Source: Prevotella sp. tc2-28 (GTDB taxonomy: Bacteria > Bacteroidota > Bacteroidia > Bacteroidales > Bacteroidaceae). Taken from it: 64,000 nt of DNA. Of this stretch, positions 54,122 through 63,756 are shown in pieces. The stretch is from contig NZ_FNRE01000008.1 of assembly GCF_900107705.1 (NCBI RefSeq), forward strand, positions 116,570-180,569, given 5' to 3'. Each line of letters opens with the position of its first letter. The stretch's first letter is position 1. Position numbers and translations under genes: made by a program. The notes under the pieces are model-generated. The model ran no database searches. It was given only the letters and a program-made list of their open reading frames with translations, and was not told where the DNA came from.

Positions 54122-55066
54122 ATGAAAGACTACTTAGCATCCGATTCACGCTACGACGTCATGCAGTATAACCGCTGCGGACACTCTGGCGTTCTGTTAC
54201 CCAAAGTCAGTCTAGGCATGTGGCACAACTTCGGTGGTATTAATGACTACCAGCGCTCGCGCACCATCCTGCGCCATGCCTTCGACTGTGGTATCACACA
54301 TCTTGACCTTGCCAACAACTACGGTCCTCCCTATGGTTCGGCAGAGGAGACATTAGGACACGTCATGGATGACGACCTACGCCCCTATCGTGACGAACTG
54401 TTCATCTCTACCAAGGCAGGGTACGACATGTGGCCTGGACCTTACGGTAACTGGGGTTCACGCAAATACCTCATGGCATCACTAGACCAGTCGCTGCGAC
54501 GCATGCACCTCGACTATGTCGACCTGTTCTATTCGCATCGCTACGACCCCAATACTCCATTGGAAGAGACATTGCAAGCACTTGTCGACATCGTACGCTG
54601 TGGCAAGGCGCTCTATGTCGGCATCTCTCGCTGGCCGCTGGAGGCAACACGCTTCGCGATTGATTACCTTAGGCAGCACGACGTGCCCTTGCTCATCTAT
54701 CAGGGACGTCTTAATATGCTTGACCGCGAACCCATCGACGAAGGAATCCTTGACCTTTGTTACAAAGAAGGAGTGGGATTCATCTCCTTCTCACCACTGG
54801 CTCAGGGCCTCCTCACCGACCGCTATCTCAACGGCATTCCCGATGATTCTCGCATGGCACAGGGCAAGTTTCTGCGCCAGGACATGCTCTCTGAGGAACT
54901 GCTCCAACAATTGCGCCAATGGAACCAGGAGGCACAGGCCAAGGGGCACACACTGGCAGAGTCTGCCCTGCGCTGGATTCTCGACCAACAGGGTGTCACC
55001 TCAGTCCTCGTAGGCGCAAGCAGCACTGAACAACTTGACAAGAACCTCAAATGCATCAACCCATGA
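54122..55066 (+). CDS. Aldo/keto reductase (YghZ-like)
   Basis: A NAD(P)H-dependent oxidoreductase of 314 residues with TIM-barrel motifs: GITHLDLANNYGPPYGSAEE containing the catalytic D and Y, the catalytic lysine in LFISTKAGYDMWPGPYG, HLDYVDLFYSHRYDPN, and the cofactor-binding GVTSVLVGASSTEQLDKNL. It is closest in style to YghZ/potassium-channel beta-subunit-like enzymes. There is no signal peptide, so it is cytoplasmic although all its operon neighbours are secreted. Its stop overlaps the GH2 start as ATGA. A role in reducing a sugar or lactone released by the operon is plausible but unproven. Confidence 0.92.
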   Translation: MKDYLASDSRYDVMQYNRCGHSGVLLPKVSLGMWHNFGGINDYQRSRTILRHAFDCGITHLDLANNYGPPYGSAEETLGHVMDDDLRPYRDELFISTKAGYDMWPGPYGNWGSRKYLMASLDQSLRRMHLDYVDLFYSHRYDPNTPLEETLQALVDIVRCGKALYVGISRWPLEATRFAIDYLRQHDVPLLIYQGRLNMLDREPIDEGILDLCYKEGVGFISFSPLAQGLLTDRYLNGIPDDSRMAQGKFLRQDMLSEELLQQLRQWNQEAQAKGHTLAESALRWILDQQGVTSVLVGASSTEQLDKNLKCINP

Positions 55067-57429
55067 AACGCCTATTCCTATTACCTTTCCTTCTCTGCAC
55101 CTCTATGGTGCTCATCGCCCAGCCCCGCCAGACACAATGTCTGAATAACGGTTGGCAATTTTCCCGTGATGCACAGTTCACCAACGTAGAGACCATCAAC
55201 GTACCCCATGACTTCCAGATATCACAGCCCTGGGTACCGCCAGCAGCAGACGAGAAGGCTGACAACACCGACGTGGCTGCCAATATCAAGTCACGTCTCT
55301 CTGCACGCGGTTTCAAGGAGATGGGTCAAGGCTACTATCGTCGCACCATCACCCCCGATGCCTCGCTCAAGGGACGTCGTGTGCTACTCGACTTCGAGGG
55401 CATCATGCTTGTGGGCGACGTCTTCCTCAACGGACAACGCATTGGTGGTACGGACTATGGCTATGTAGGCTTCGAACTGGACATCACCAAGCAGCTACGC
55501 TACGGAGAGCCTAACGAACTGCTCGTCGTGGCTTCCACACAGAAGGAGCTCAACTCACGTTGGTACACGGGTGGCGGACTCTTCCGCGACGTCAAATTGG
55601 TCAATACTCCTGCCGACCTTTACTTCGGGCGCCATCCGCTCTACATCACCACACGCCAGAACCGCTACGTCAGTCTATCAGCAGAGTTTACCAACCGCAC
55701 CAAAGCCAAGGAGGTTCACATGCATGTCATGATTTATGACCCTGACGGCAAACTCGTGGCAGAGACGACGGGCGTCAAGAAACGCAACCCGCAGACACGC
55801 ACCTTAGAGATGCAGGTTCCTGAGATGGAGATTGCCAATGCTCAGCTATGGAACACAGAATCGCCTAAGCTCTACAAGGTCGTTGCCCAACTGCTCCGCG
55901 AGGATGGCTCTGTTGCTGACGAATATACTGAGCATTTCGGCATCCGCACCATAGAGATTGGTCCTGACTATGGCTTGAAATTAAATGGCAAGAAGGTACT
56001 GCTCAAGGGCTATGCTAACCACCACACCTTAGGTGCCCTTGGTGCTGCCGCCTATCCTCGTGCCATCGAGAAGCGCTTACAACTGATGAAGCAGTTTGGC
56101 ATGAACCATGTGCGCACCAGCCACAATCCTTACAGCCGCTCGTTCATAGAGTGCTGCGACCGTCTGGGCATCCTTGTCGTCGATGAACTCTACGACAAGT
56201 GGACACTGCAACATACAGGTGGACGTGTGCCGTTCATGAACCATTGGGCACAGGATGTCACCGAGTGGATCAAACGCGACCGCAACTCTCCCAGCGTAGT
56301 ACTGTGGAGCTTAGGCAATGAGTTACAGCAAGATCCCAACCAGCCGTTCAACGACTTTGGTGTGACATGCTACAAGATGATGCGCCCCGTGCTGCAACGT
56401 TACGACTCCACTCGTCTCGTCACCGTAGCCATGCACCCGCGCTACCGCAACTGGGAAACGGACTCGCTGCCTTGCGACCTAGCCATGCAGACGGATGTAC
56501 AGGCCTATAACTATAGGTATATGTACTTCCCTGGTGATGGTCGTCGCTTCCCTTGGATGACGTTCTACCAGAGCGAGGCCTCCACAGCAGCGATGGGTCC
56601 CAACTTCTTCGAGATGAACCTCGATAAAGTCATCGGACTGGCCTACTGGGGAGCCATTGACTACCTGGGCGAATCACAGGGGTGGCCCGCTAAAGGCTGG
56701 GCACAGGGGGTCTTCGACATCTCGCTTAACGCCAAGCCCAAAGCCTACTTTATGAAGTCTTTCTTCACAGACGAGCCCATGGTGCGCCTCTCCGTAATGG
56801 AAGACAAGAACGCTGGTGTCGAGTGGAACGGCATCATCACGGGTACCGACCGCCAGTCAGAACTCTGGAACCGTCCTGAAGGTTCGAAGGCCAACCTCGT
56901 CATCTATACCAACTGCGACGAAGTAGAACTGTTGCTCAACGGCAAGCGTCTGGGACGTCGCGACAATCCGAAGGATGCCAAGTCACGCAACAAGATAACA
57001 TGGAACGGCATAGACTACCAAAAGGGACGCCTCGAAGCTGTCGGCTATCGTGGCGGCAAGGCTGTTGCACGCCATGCCTTGGAAACAACGGGCAAACCCG
57101 TCAAGATTGTAGCTGAGCCAGACAACAGTCAATGGCATGCTGACGGCATGGACCTCCAGCATATCCGCCTGCGTGCAGTCGACGCCAAGGGACGTACCGT
57201 GCTGACCTGTCAGGACGAGCTCACGTTCTCTGTAAGCGGTGATGCTCAGATCGTCGCCGTCACCAATGGCGACATCAACAGCAACGAGTTGAATGCGACT
57301 AACCACCGCTCTCTGTGGCAAGGACAGGCCATGGTCATCCTCCGTGCCGGCACTGCGCCTTCCAACATCACGCTGAAGACGAATTCCACAAAATTCAAAC
57401 AACTTAGTACAAAACTAGAAACGAAATAA
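55063..57429 (+). CDS. Secreted GH2 glycoside hydrolase (beta-galactosidase-like)
   Basis: The product has 788 residues from the ATG at 55063, chosen because it gives a normal signal peptide (MKRLFLLPFLLCTSMVLIA) and couples to the upstream stop. GH2 domains appear in order: a sugar-binding sandwich (INVPHDFQ, GQGYYRRTI), an immunoglobulin-like domain, and the barrel with GMNHVRTSHNPYSRSF, the acid/base E420 in SLGNEL and the nucleophile E505 in FYQSEAST. A C-terminal bacterial Ig-like/DUF4982-type region follows. It should remove beta-galactose, or possibly beta-glucuronic acid, from side chains in the periplasm. Confidence 0.93.
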   Translation: MKRLFLLPFLLCTSMVLIAQPRQTQCLNNGWQFSRDAQFTNVETINVPHDFQISQPWVPPAADEKADNTDVAANIKSRLSARGFKEMGQGYYRRTITPDASLKGRRVLLDFEGIMLVGDVFLNGQRIGGTDYGYVGFELDITKQLRYGEPNELLVVASTQKELNSRWYTGGGLFRDVKLVNTPADLYFGRHPLYITTRQNRYVSLSAEFTNRTKAKEVHMHVMIYDPDGKLVAETTGVKKRNPQTRTLEMQVPEMEIANAQLWNTESPKLYKVVAQLLREDGSVADEYTEHFGIRTIEIGPDYGLKLNGKKVLLKGYANHHTLGALGAAAYPRAIEKRLQLMKQFGMNHVRTSHNPYSRSFIECCDRLGILVVDELYDKWTLQHTGGRVPFMNHWAQDVTEWIKRDRNSPSVVLWSLGNELQQDPNQPFNDFGVTCYKMMRPVLQRYDSTRLVTVAMHPRYRNWETDSLPCDLAMQTDVQAYNYRYMYFPGDGRRFPWMTFYQSEASTAAMGPNFFEMNLDKVIGLAYWGAIDYLGESQGWPAKGWAQGVFDISLNAKPKAYFMKSFFTDEPMVRLSVMEDKNAGVEWNGIITGTDRQSELWNRPEGSKANLVIYTNCDEVELLLNGKRLGRRDNPKDAKSRNKITWNGIDYQKGRLEAVGYRGGKAVARHALETTGKPVKIVAEPDNSQWHADGMDLQHIRLRAVDAKGRTVLTCQDELTFSVSGDAQIVAVTNGDINSNELNATNHRSLWQGQAMVILRAGTAPSNITLKTNSTKFKQLSTKLETK

Positions 57430-57431
57430 CA

Positions 57432-58535
57432 ATGAAAACATTTATTCTTTCATGCCTGTTATGCTGTGGCTATGCCACTGCCTCCGCTCAAACAGATGTG
57501 CTGCAAGCTGCACGACAGACCAACGACTACTTCATGGCGAAGTACAGTGACCCCACACAACCGACAAACGTAAAGAAGGTGCGACCTTCATCGCTATGGA
57601 CTCGTGCAGTCTATTATGAAGGACTGATGGCACTCTATACCATCGATCCCCAGCAGCGCTATCTGGATTACACCGAACAATGGGCTGACTTTCATCAGTG
57701 GACACCCCGTAACGGCACGAAAACCACCGATGCTGACGACCAATGTTGCGAACAGACCTACATCGAGTACTACCTTTTAAAAGGCAAAGGCACACTGGAT
57801 CCCACCAAGGAGAATCTGGAAAAACAAATGGCAACAGGGCGCTACAACTACTGGACTTGGATTGATGCCATACAAATGGCTCTGCCTGTTTATATCAAGA
57901 TGTACGCTATCACTCAAGACAAGCGCTACTTAGACTATGGCATGAAAAGCTACCGCTGGACACGTAACGAATGCGGAGGAGGATGCTTCAACGTAAAGGA
58001 AGGACTCTGGTGGCGTGACAAAGACTATGTACACCCTTACAAAGAGAAAGATGGCAAGAACTGCTATTGGAGCCGTGGAAACGGATGGGTTTACGCGGCC
58101 TTGGTACGTAGCATGAATGAGTTACCCCAGAAAAGCAAAGAATACAAGGAGTTGAAGAAAGACTTTCTCCTGATGAGCAAGGCACTATTGGATTGTCAGC
58201 ACGACGATGGATTCTGGCACGCCAGCCTGGTAAGCGATGTTGATTATCCTGGTCCTGAGATGACAGGCACAGCCCTCTTCCTCTATGGTATGTCGTGGGG
58301 TATCCTTCATGGTTTACTGAAAGATGCCCAATACCGTTCTGCCTGCGACAAGGCATGGCAGGCACTGAAGCGTTGTCTCCATAATGACGGATTCCTGGGA
58401 TGGAATCAAGGCACAGGAAAGGAACCCTCAGCAGGTCAGCCTGTCACCTTCACCTCTGTACCCGACTTCGAAGACTATGGAACGGGCTGTTACCTGCTCG
58501 GACTTTCAGAATATTACAAATTACAGACACGATGA
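57432..58535 (+). CDS. Unsaturated rhamnogalacturonyl hydrolase, family GH105
   Basis: An (alpha/alpha)6-barrel enzyme of 367 residues that hydrolyses the unsaturated galacturonyl residue left by lyases. The signal peptide (MKTFILSCLLCCGYATASA) indicates export. Motifs include SSLWTRAVYYEGLMALY, YNYWTWIDAIQMALPVY with the probable catalytic aspartate, YWSRGNGWVYAALV and GPEMTGTALFLYGM. It starts two bases after the GH2 stop and its own stop overlaps the GH106 start (ATGA). It needs an upstream rhamnogalacturonan lyase; the local PL11 is broken, so that substrate must come from another lyase. Confidence 0.93.
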   Translation: MKTFILSCLLCCGYATASAQTDVLQAARQTNDYFMAKYSDPTQPTNVKKVRPSSLWTRAVYYEGLMALYTIDPQQRYLDYTEQWADFHQWTPRNGTKTTDADDQCCEQTYIEYYLLKGKGTLDPTKENLEKQMATGRYNYWTWIDAIQMALPVYIKMYAITQDKRYLDYGMKSYRWTRNECGGGCFNVKEGLWWRDKDYVHPYKEKDGKNCYWSRGNGWVYAALVRSMNELPQKSKEYKELKKDFLLMSKALLDCQHDDGFWHASLVSDVDYPGPEMTGTALFLYGMSWGILHGLLKDAQYRSACDKAWQALKRCLHNDGFLGWNQGTGKEPSAGQPVTFTSVPDFEDYGTGCYLLGLSEYYKLQTR

Positions 58536-61000
58536 AACACTTTCTGATCATTTGCCTATTATGTTCTGGCATTACCGTTGGCTACTCCCAGACATGGCCT
58601 ACACCAAACCCTGAGGCAAAGGCCGGCACACGCTGGTGGTGGCTCGGCTCTGCCGTTGACAAGACCAACCTGCAGTGGAACCTGTCGGAATATGCCCGTG
58701 CGGGCATCGGAGCCGTGGAGATCACACCGCTCTATGGCGTGCAGGGCAACGACAAGAACAATATCGACTTCCTGTCTCCCCGATGGATGCAGGCACTGAA
58801 GGACGTTGAGGACATCAGCAAGCCGTTGGGCATCGAGGTGGACATGAACTGTGGTACGGGCTGGCCTTTCGGTGGTCCGCAGGTTTCGCTGGAACAAGCA
58901 GCTTGCAAAGCTATTTTCAAGGACAGTATCGTCAACGGGAAGAATGTATACCGAGTGGAGATAGGGCGTACCAAGCAGAAAGTCAAGCGAGCAGCTCCTG
59001 GCGGTGAAGGCTGGGTGGTAGACCACTTCGACCGTGAGGCAGTACGCCACTACCTGGAACGTTTCGACAAGGCCTTTGCGGAGTCTGGCGTACCTTACCC
59101 ACATACTTTCTTTAACGACAGTTACGAAGTATACCGCGCCAACTGGACACCCACACTCTTCGACGAGTTCCAGAAGCGCAGGGGCTACGACCTCCGACAG
59201 CATCTGCCTGAGTTGTTAGGTGATGTTGATGACGGCAATCAGGTACTTGCCGACTATCGTGAGACACTGAGCGACCTGCTCTACGAGAACTTCACCCAGC
59301 AATGGGTGGAATGGGCTCACCGCCATGGGGTCAAGGTGCGCAATCAGGCTCACGGTTCTCCTGCCAATCTGCTCGACCTCTATGGAGCTGTCGACATTCC
59401 AGAGATTGAAGGTTTCGGTCTGTCTGAGTTTGGTATCAAGGGACTGCGCACGGATCCAGGCATGACGCGCAAGAACTTCAGCGATGTGTCGATGCTCAAA
59501 TACGCTCCTTCTGCCGCCCACGTCATGGGCAAGCCGCTGACCTCCAGTGAGACGTTTACGTGGCTGACAGAGCATTTCCGCACCTCACTATCGCAGATGA
59601 AGCCCGACCTGGACCTGATGTTTACCTGCGGTGTGAACCACGTCTATTTCCACGGCACCTGTTACTCGCCCAAGGATGATCCCTGGCCCGGCTGGAAGTT
59701 CTATGCCAGCATCGACATGTCGCCCACCAACTCCATCTGGCGTGACGCCCCCTATCTGATGCAATATATAGAGAGGTGCCAGAGTTTCCTGCAACTTGGC
59801 GAACCGGACAATGACTTCCTGGTCTATCTGCCCGTCCGTGATATGTGGCGTATCCGTGGACCACGCAACGACGACGACAAGCAAGCCAGCAAGAACCGTC
59901 GTGGCGGTGAGGACCTGCTGATGCAGTTCGACATCCATACCATGGACGAGAAGGCTCCTCAGTTCATTCGCAGTATCCTGGCCATTGACAGTCTGGGCTA
60001 TGACTGTGACTACATCAGCGACCGCCAACTGGCCAAGGTCCGCATTGAGAACGGTATGTTGGTGACTGAGGGAGGCACCCACTACCGCGCCTTGATTGTT
60101 CCTTCAGGAACCACTGTTGACACCAGGCTAAAGGCACTGCTCAGTCCGCTCTCCTCCTATATTATCTATGGAGAAGACGCTACCGCTATGACTCGGTTTG
60201 CCAAGGCAGAACCTATACGTAATGAATTGAAGTTACGTGCTATCCGTCGCACGAACCCTGAAGGTCATCATTATTTCATGGCTAACCTGACACCTAATGA
60301 CGTCTGTCAGGAGGCCGCACTCGCCGTGCCCTTCAAAAGTGCCACATGGTACGACCCCATGACAGGCGATATTACCCCTGCCTCCATTCATGACGGCAAA
60401 GTCTTCATCAATCTGCGCTCCGGTGAAAGCCGCATACTCAAGACTAATCCCATAGGTCCCATAAGACCCATAAGCCCTATTGGCCCTATCAGCCCTATCA
60501 CCCTCCCCATTACCGGTCCCTGGACACTCTCCTTCACAGAAGAGGCCCCAAAGGTTAACCAGACATTCAAACTGGACAAGCTACAAACCTGGGAGGCACT
60601 AAGTCCCGAGACTGCCATTACGATGGGTACTGGCATCTACACCACCACCTTCCGTATGACCAAGAAGGAGGCCCGGCAACACTGGATGCTGGATCTGGGC
60701 GATGTCCGTGAGTCGGCTCGCGTCTATCTGAACGGCCGTTTCCTGGGCGGTGCATGGGCGGTGCCTTTCGTGCTGGACTGCCGCGATGCACTGCAGAAAG
60801 GTAATAACGAGTTGCGCATCGAAGTAACCAATCTACCTGCCAACCGCATTGCCGACATGGACCGCAAGGGTATCAAATGGCGTAAGATGAATGAAATCAA
60901 TGTCGTTGACATCAACTATAAGAAAACCACCTATGAGGGATGGACGCCCGTTAAAAGCGGACTGAACTCAGAAGTAAGATTATACCAAGTTCCCAGATAG
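58532..61000 (+). CDS. Alpha-L-rhamnosidase, family GH106
   Basis: The product of 822 residues removes alpha-linked rhamnose, for example from rhamnogalacturonan oligosaccharides after GH105. The signal peptide (MKHFLIICLLCSGITVGYSQ) is followed by the GH106 hallmark TRWWWLGSAVDKTNLQWNL and IGAVEITPLYGVQGND. Other family blocks are EVDMNCGTGWPFGGPQV, PEIEGFGLSEF and CGVNHVYFHGTCYSP. It ends in a galactose-binding-like sandwich (LDLGDVRESARVYLNGRFLG). It is shorter than the 1,000-1,100 residues common in the family. At residues 640-657 a PI-rich linker is encoded by six 9-base repeats. It is the last gene of the operon. Confidence 0.93.
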   Translation: MKHFLIICLLCSGITVGYSQTWPTPNPEAKAGTRWWWLGSAVDKTNLQWNLSEYARAGIGAVEITPLYGVQGNDKNNIDFLSPRWMQALKDVEDISKPLGIEVDMNCGTGWPFGGPQVSLEQAACKAIFKDSIVNGKNVYRVEIGRTKQKVKRAAPGGEGWVVDHFDREAVRHYLERFDKAFAESGVPYPHTFFNDSYEVYRANWTPTLFDEFQKRRGYDLRQHLPELLGDVDDGNQVLADYRETLSDLLYENFTQQWVEWAHRHGVKVRNQAHGSPANLLDLYGAVDIPEIEGFGLSEFGIKGLRTDPGMTRKNFSDVSMLKYAPSAAHVMGKPLTSSETFTWLTEHFRTSLSQMKPDLDLMFTCGVNHVYFHGTCYSPKDDPWPGWKFYASIDMSPTNSIWRDAPYLMQYIERCQSFLQLGEPDNDFLVYLPVRDMWRIRGPRNDDDKQASKNRRGGEDLLMQFDIHTMDEKAPQFIRSILAIDSLGYDCDYISDRQLAKVRIENGMLVTEGGTHYRALIVPSGTTVDTRLKALLSPLSSYIIYGEDATAMTRFAKAEPIRNELKLRAIRRTNPEGHHYFMANLTPNDVCQEAALAVPFKSATWYDPMTGDITPASIHDGKVFINLRSGESRILKTNPIGPIRPISPIGPISPITLPITGPWTLSFTEEAPKVNQTFKLDKLQTWEALSPETAITMGTGIYTTTFRMTKKEARQHWMLDLGDVRESARVYLNGRFLGGAWAVPFVLDCRDALQKGNNELRIEVTNLPANRIADMDRKGIKWRKMNEINVVDINYKKTTYEGWTPVKSGLNSEVRLYQVPR
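60449..60502 (+). repeat. 9-bp tandem repeat inside the GH106 gene
   Basis: Six degenerate units of CCCATAAGC/CCTATCAGC type in frame, coding for a PIGPIRPISPIGPISPI linker. Confidence 0.85.
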
Positions 61001-61024
61001 TTCGCTGGGGGAGATTTCTCAGAG

Positions 61025-61032
61025 TAGCTTTG
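61025..61032 (+). promoter_or_regulatory. Promoter -7 box TAGCTTTG of the nucleoside kinase gene
   Basis: TAnnTTTG element 19 bases before the ATG at 61052; -33 not clear. It lies just after the GH106 stop. Confidence 0.6.
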
Positions 61033-61051
61033 CAAAACCAAATCCTATTAT

Positions 61052-62731
61052 ATGTTACAGATACGCTGCAAGAATAACAATGTCACCAAGAGTTTTCCGG
61101 AAGGAACCTCATTGCTAGACGTATACCAGGAGTTCCAAGACGAGATTCAACTACCCTACCCTGTTGTTTCGGCAAAGGTCAACAATGTTTCTCAAGGACT
61201 GAAATTCCGCCTCTATCAGAATCGTGACGTCGAGTTCCTCGATGCCCGTGCAGGCAGTGGGCACCGCGCCTATGTCCGCAGCTTGAGTTTTGTGCTTTAC
61301 AAAGCTACTCAGGATATCTTCCCCGGCTCGAAACTCTTTATTGAGCACTCCTTGTGCCGTGGATACTATTGTAATTTCAAAAAACGTAACAACGACCCGT
61401 TGAGCGATGAGGATGTAGACAAGATACGCCAAAGGATGCAGGAAATCATCGATCTGGACATGCCCTTCCGTCGTACAGAGGCTACCAACGAAGAGGCCAT
61501 TCGCGTGTTTACCGACCGAGGATTTGCCGACAAGGTGAAACTGTTGGAGACAAGCGGACATGTCTATACCGACTATTACACGCTGGGCGACACCGTCGAC
61601 TACTACTACGGTCCGCTCGTGCCCAGTGCCGGTTACCTGAAGACATGGGGACTTGAGCGTTACGAAGAAGGACTATTGTTGCGCGTTCCCGACAGGAACA
61701 ATCCTAACCAAGTGGCAGAGAAGGTTGACCAGCCCAAGACCTTTGAGATGTTTGCCGAGAAGACACGCTGGGACATCATCATGCGGCTGTCCAATGCCGG
61801 CGATGTCAACAAGGCCATCCAACGAGGTCACGCCTCTGAACTGATACAAGTGAGCGAGGCTTTACAGGAAAAGAAAATCGTGCAGATAGCAGAAGAAATA
61901 GACCGTCGCTTCCATCGCAAGAAGAACCCGGTACGCCTGGTTCTGATAACAGGACCTTCCTCTTCGGGAAAGACTACTTTCTGCAAACGTCTGAGCATCC
62001 AGTTGCTGGCTTGCGGTCTCAGACCCCTTTCTTTCTCTACGGACGACTACTTCGTCAACCGTGTTGACACGCCCAAGCTACCTAACGGAGACTACGACTT
62101 CGACAATATCGAGACCGTAGAATATTCGCTGCTGGAAGACCACCTGCAACGCTTGATGCAAGGCGAACGGGTGGAAATTCCCGAATACAACTTCGTTACG
62201 GGTAAGCGCGAATGGAATGGCAAGAAACTGAAGCTGTCAAACGATACCGTGCTGATCATTGAGGGTATTCACGCCCTGAACCCGCTGTTGACGAAGAAGA
62301 TTAGCGACTCCTTGAAATACAAGATCTATATCTCCGCCTTGACCAGCGTCTCACTCGACGACCACAACTGGATTCCCGTACGCGACAACCGTCTGCTACG
62401 ACGCATCATCCGCGACTATAACAAAGGAGCCTTTACCGCCCGACAGACCATCGCCCAGTGGGGGAATGTGTGCAAGGCAGAAGACCAATGGATATTCCCC
62501 TTCCAGGAAACAGCCGATGTGATGTTCAACTCAGCACTGAACATCGAGTTTGCCGTACTGCGCACCCATGCAGAGATTATCCTGACCAGTGTTCCCAAGA
62601 ATTGTCCGGAATATGCCGAGGCTCACCGACTGCTGAAGTTCATCCACTATTTCACGCCTATTAGCGACAAAGAAATTCCACCCACGAGCATCATGCGCGA
62701 GTTCGTAGGTGGAAGTAGTTTCAAGTACTAA
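61052..62731 (+). CDS. Nucleoside kinase (uridine kinase-like) with TGS-type N-terminal region
   Basis: A cytoplasmic protein of 559 residues. The N-terminal 260 residues resemble the TGS and second additional domain of threonyl-tRNA synthetase (VTKSFPEGTSLLDVYQEF; HSLCRGYYCNF). The C-terminal part is a uridine kinase/phosphoribulokinase fold with Walker A GPSSSGKTTFCKRL, DDYFVNRVDTPKLPNGDYDFD and VLIIEGIHALNP. This fusion is common in Bacteroidota and Firmicutes; the exact substrate is uncertain, with uridine or cytidine most likely. Its stop shares a base with the next start (62731). Confidence 0.92.
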   Translation: MLQIRCKNNNVTKSFPEGTSLLDVYQEFQDEIQLPYPVVSAKVNNVSQGLKFRLYQNRDVEFLDARAGSGHRAYVRSLSFVLYKATQDIFPGSKLFIEHSLCRGYYCNFKKRNNDPLSDEDVDKIRQRMQEIIDLDMPFRRTEATNEEAIRVFTDRGFADKVKLLETSGHVYTDYYTLGDTVDYYYGPLVPSAGYLKTWGLERYEEGLLLRVPDRNNPNQVAEKVDQPKTFEMFAEKTRWDIIMRLSNAGDVNKAIQRGHASELIQVSEALQEKKIVQIAEEIDRRFHRKKNPVRLVLITGPSSSGKTTFCKRLSIQLLACGLRPLSFSTDDYFVNRVDTPKLPNGDYDFDNIETVEYSLLEDHLQRLMQGERVEIPEYNFVTGKREWNGKKLKLSNDTVLIIEGIHALNPLLTKKISDSLKYKIYISALTSVSLDDHNWIPVRDNRLLRRIIRDYNKGAFTARQTIAQWGNVCKAEDQWIFPFQETADVMFNSALNIEFAVLRTHAEIILTSVPKNCPEYAEAHRLLKFIHYFTPISDKEIPPTSIMREFVGGSSFKY

Positions 62732-63621
62732 TGAAGCAGTTATATCACGCAGTAGCCTTTCTGGTTGTAGCCATCTGGGGCAGCACCTTCGTCTTTACGA
62801 AAATGCTGTTGCTCAGCGGACTCTCCCCTGCCCAGATATTCACCCTCCGCTTCATCATTGCCTATGTCCTGCTGCTTGCCTACGAACTGATTGCCAAGCA
62901 CGCCACATTCAGACTGTTTTGCACCTCTGTGAAAGACGAGTTCATGATGGTCTTGCTAGGGCTCACGGGAGGGTCGATGTATTTCCTCACAGAGAATGCC
63001 GCCATGCTCTATACCACAGCCACCAACACGTCACTCATCGTCTGTACCTGTCCGCTGTTTGCCATGTTGCTCATAGGACTGGCCTTTCGACAAAGCGAGC
63101 ATTTCACGAAGATGCAGGTGGCAGGCTCGCTGATGGCTTGTGGCGGAATGGCTGCCGTTGTGATGAATGGACATTTCGTGCTCCACCTCTCACCCATTGG
63201 CGACCTGCTCGCCTTCTCTGCCTGTCTGTGCTGGGCCGTTTATTCCCTAATCATGAAGCCCGCATCCATGTATTACGGCACCCTGTTGATTACCCGGAAA
63301 GTGTTTTTCTACGGACTCCTGACCATCATTCCCTACTATTGGTTTGTACCGGGCTTCCCCTCTTTCGAAGTCATCTTCAGCCCGGAAATCATTTGGAGCA
63401 TCCTCTTTCTGGGCGTCGTCGCCTCTATGCTCTGCTTCCTGCTTTGGAACTGGGTTATGCGCAAACTCGGAGCCGTTGTTGCCACCAACTGGGTCTATTT
63501 CAATCCCGTCACCACCATATTCTTTGCTTGGTGGCTCCTCAACGAGCAAATCACCCCCTGGTTCCTCCTCGGCACCATCCTCATCCTTTCCGGCATGTAC
63601 CTTTGCAGCCGTACGTCATGA
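62731..63621 (+). CDS. EamA/DMT-family transporter
   Basis: An inner-membrane protein of 296 residues with ten predicted transmembrane helices in two EamA repeats. Helix one contains the family motif VVAIWGSTFVFTKMLL; repeat two begins GDLLAFSACLCWAVYSLIMK and ends TNWVYFNPVTTIFFAWWLLNE. The family exports metabolites such as amino acids or takes up nucleotide sugars; the substrate cannot be read from the sequence. It is coupled to the kinase gene by the overlapping TAATG. Confidence 0.92.
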   Translation: MKQLYHAVAFLVVAIWGSTFVFTKMLLLSGLSPAQIFTLRFIIAYVLLLAYELIAKHATFRLFCTSVKDEFMMVLLGLTGGSMYFLTENAAMLYTTATNTSLIVCTCPLFAMLLIGLAFRQSEHFTKMQVAGSLMACGGMAAVVMNGHFVLHLSPIGDLLAFSACLCWAVYSLIMKPASMYYGTLLITRKVFFYGLLTIIPYYWFVPGFPSFEVIFSPEIIWSILFLGVVASMLCFLLWNWVMRKLGAVVATNWVYFNPVTTIFFAWWLLNEQITPWFLLGTILILSGMYLCSRTS

Positions 63622-63714
63622 AAGGTTTGTAAAATGTTTCATATAATAATATTTATATTACTTTCTATCATTTTATCAGACTTCAAAATTACTCCGAATA
63701 GAAAATTAATTTCT

Positions 63715-63740
63715 CCGAAAGTAACGAAAATTACTTTCGG
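63715..63740. repeat. Perfect 10-bp stem-loop CCGAAAGTAA / TTACTTTCGG
   Basis: Stem 63715-63724 and 63731-63740 with a six-base loop, in an AT-rich stretch with several AAAATTA/CTCCGAA fragments. It lies 94 bases after the transporter stop and has only a weak T tract, so it may be a terminator or a repeat element. Confidence 0.6.
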
Positions 63741-63756
63741 AAAATTAGGAATTGCG

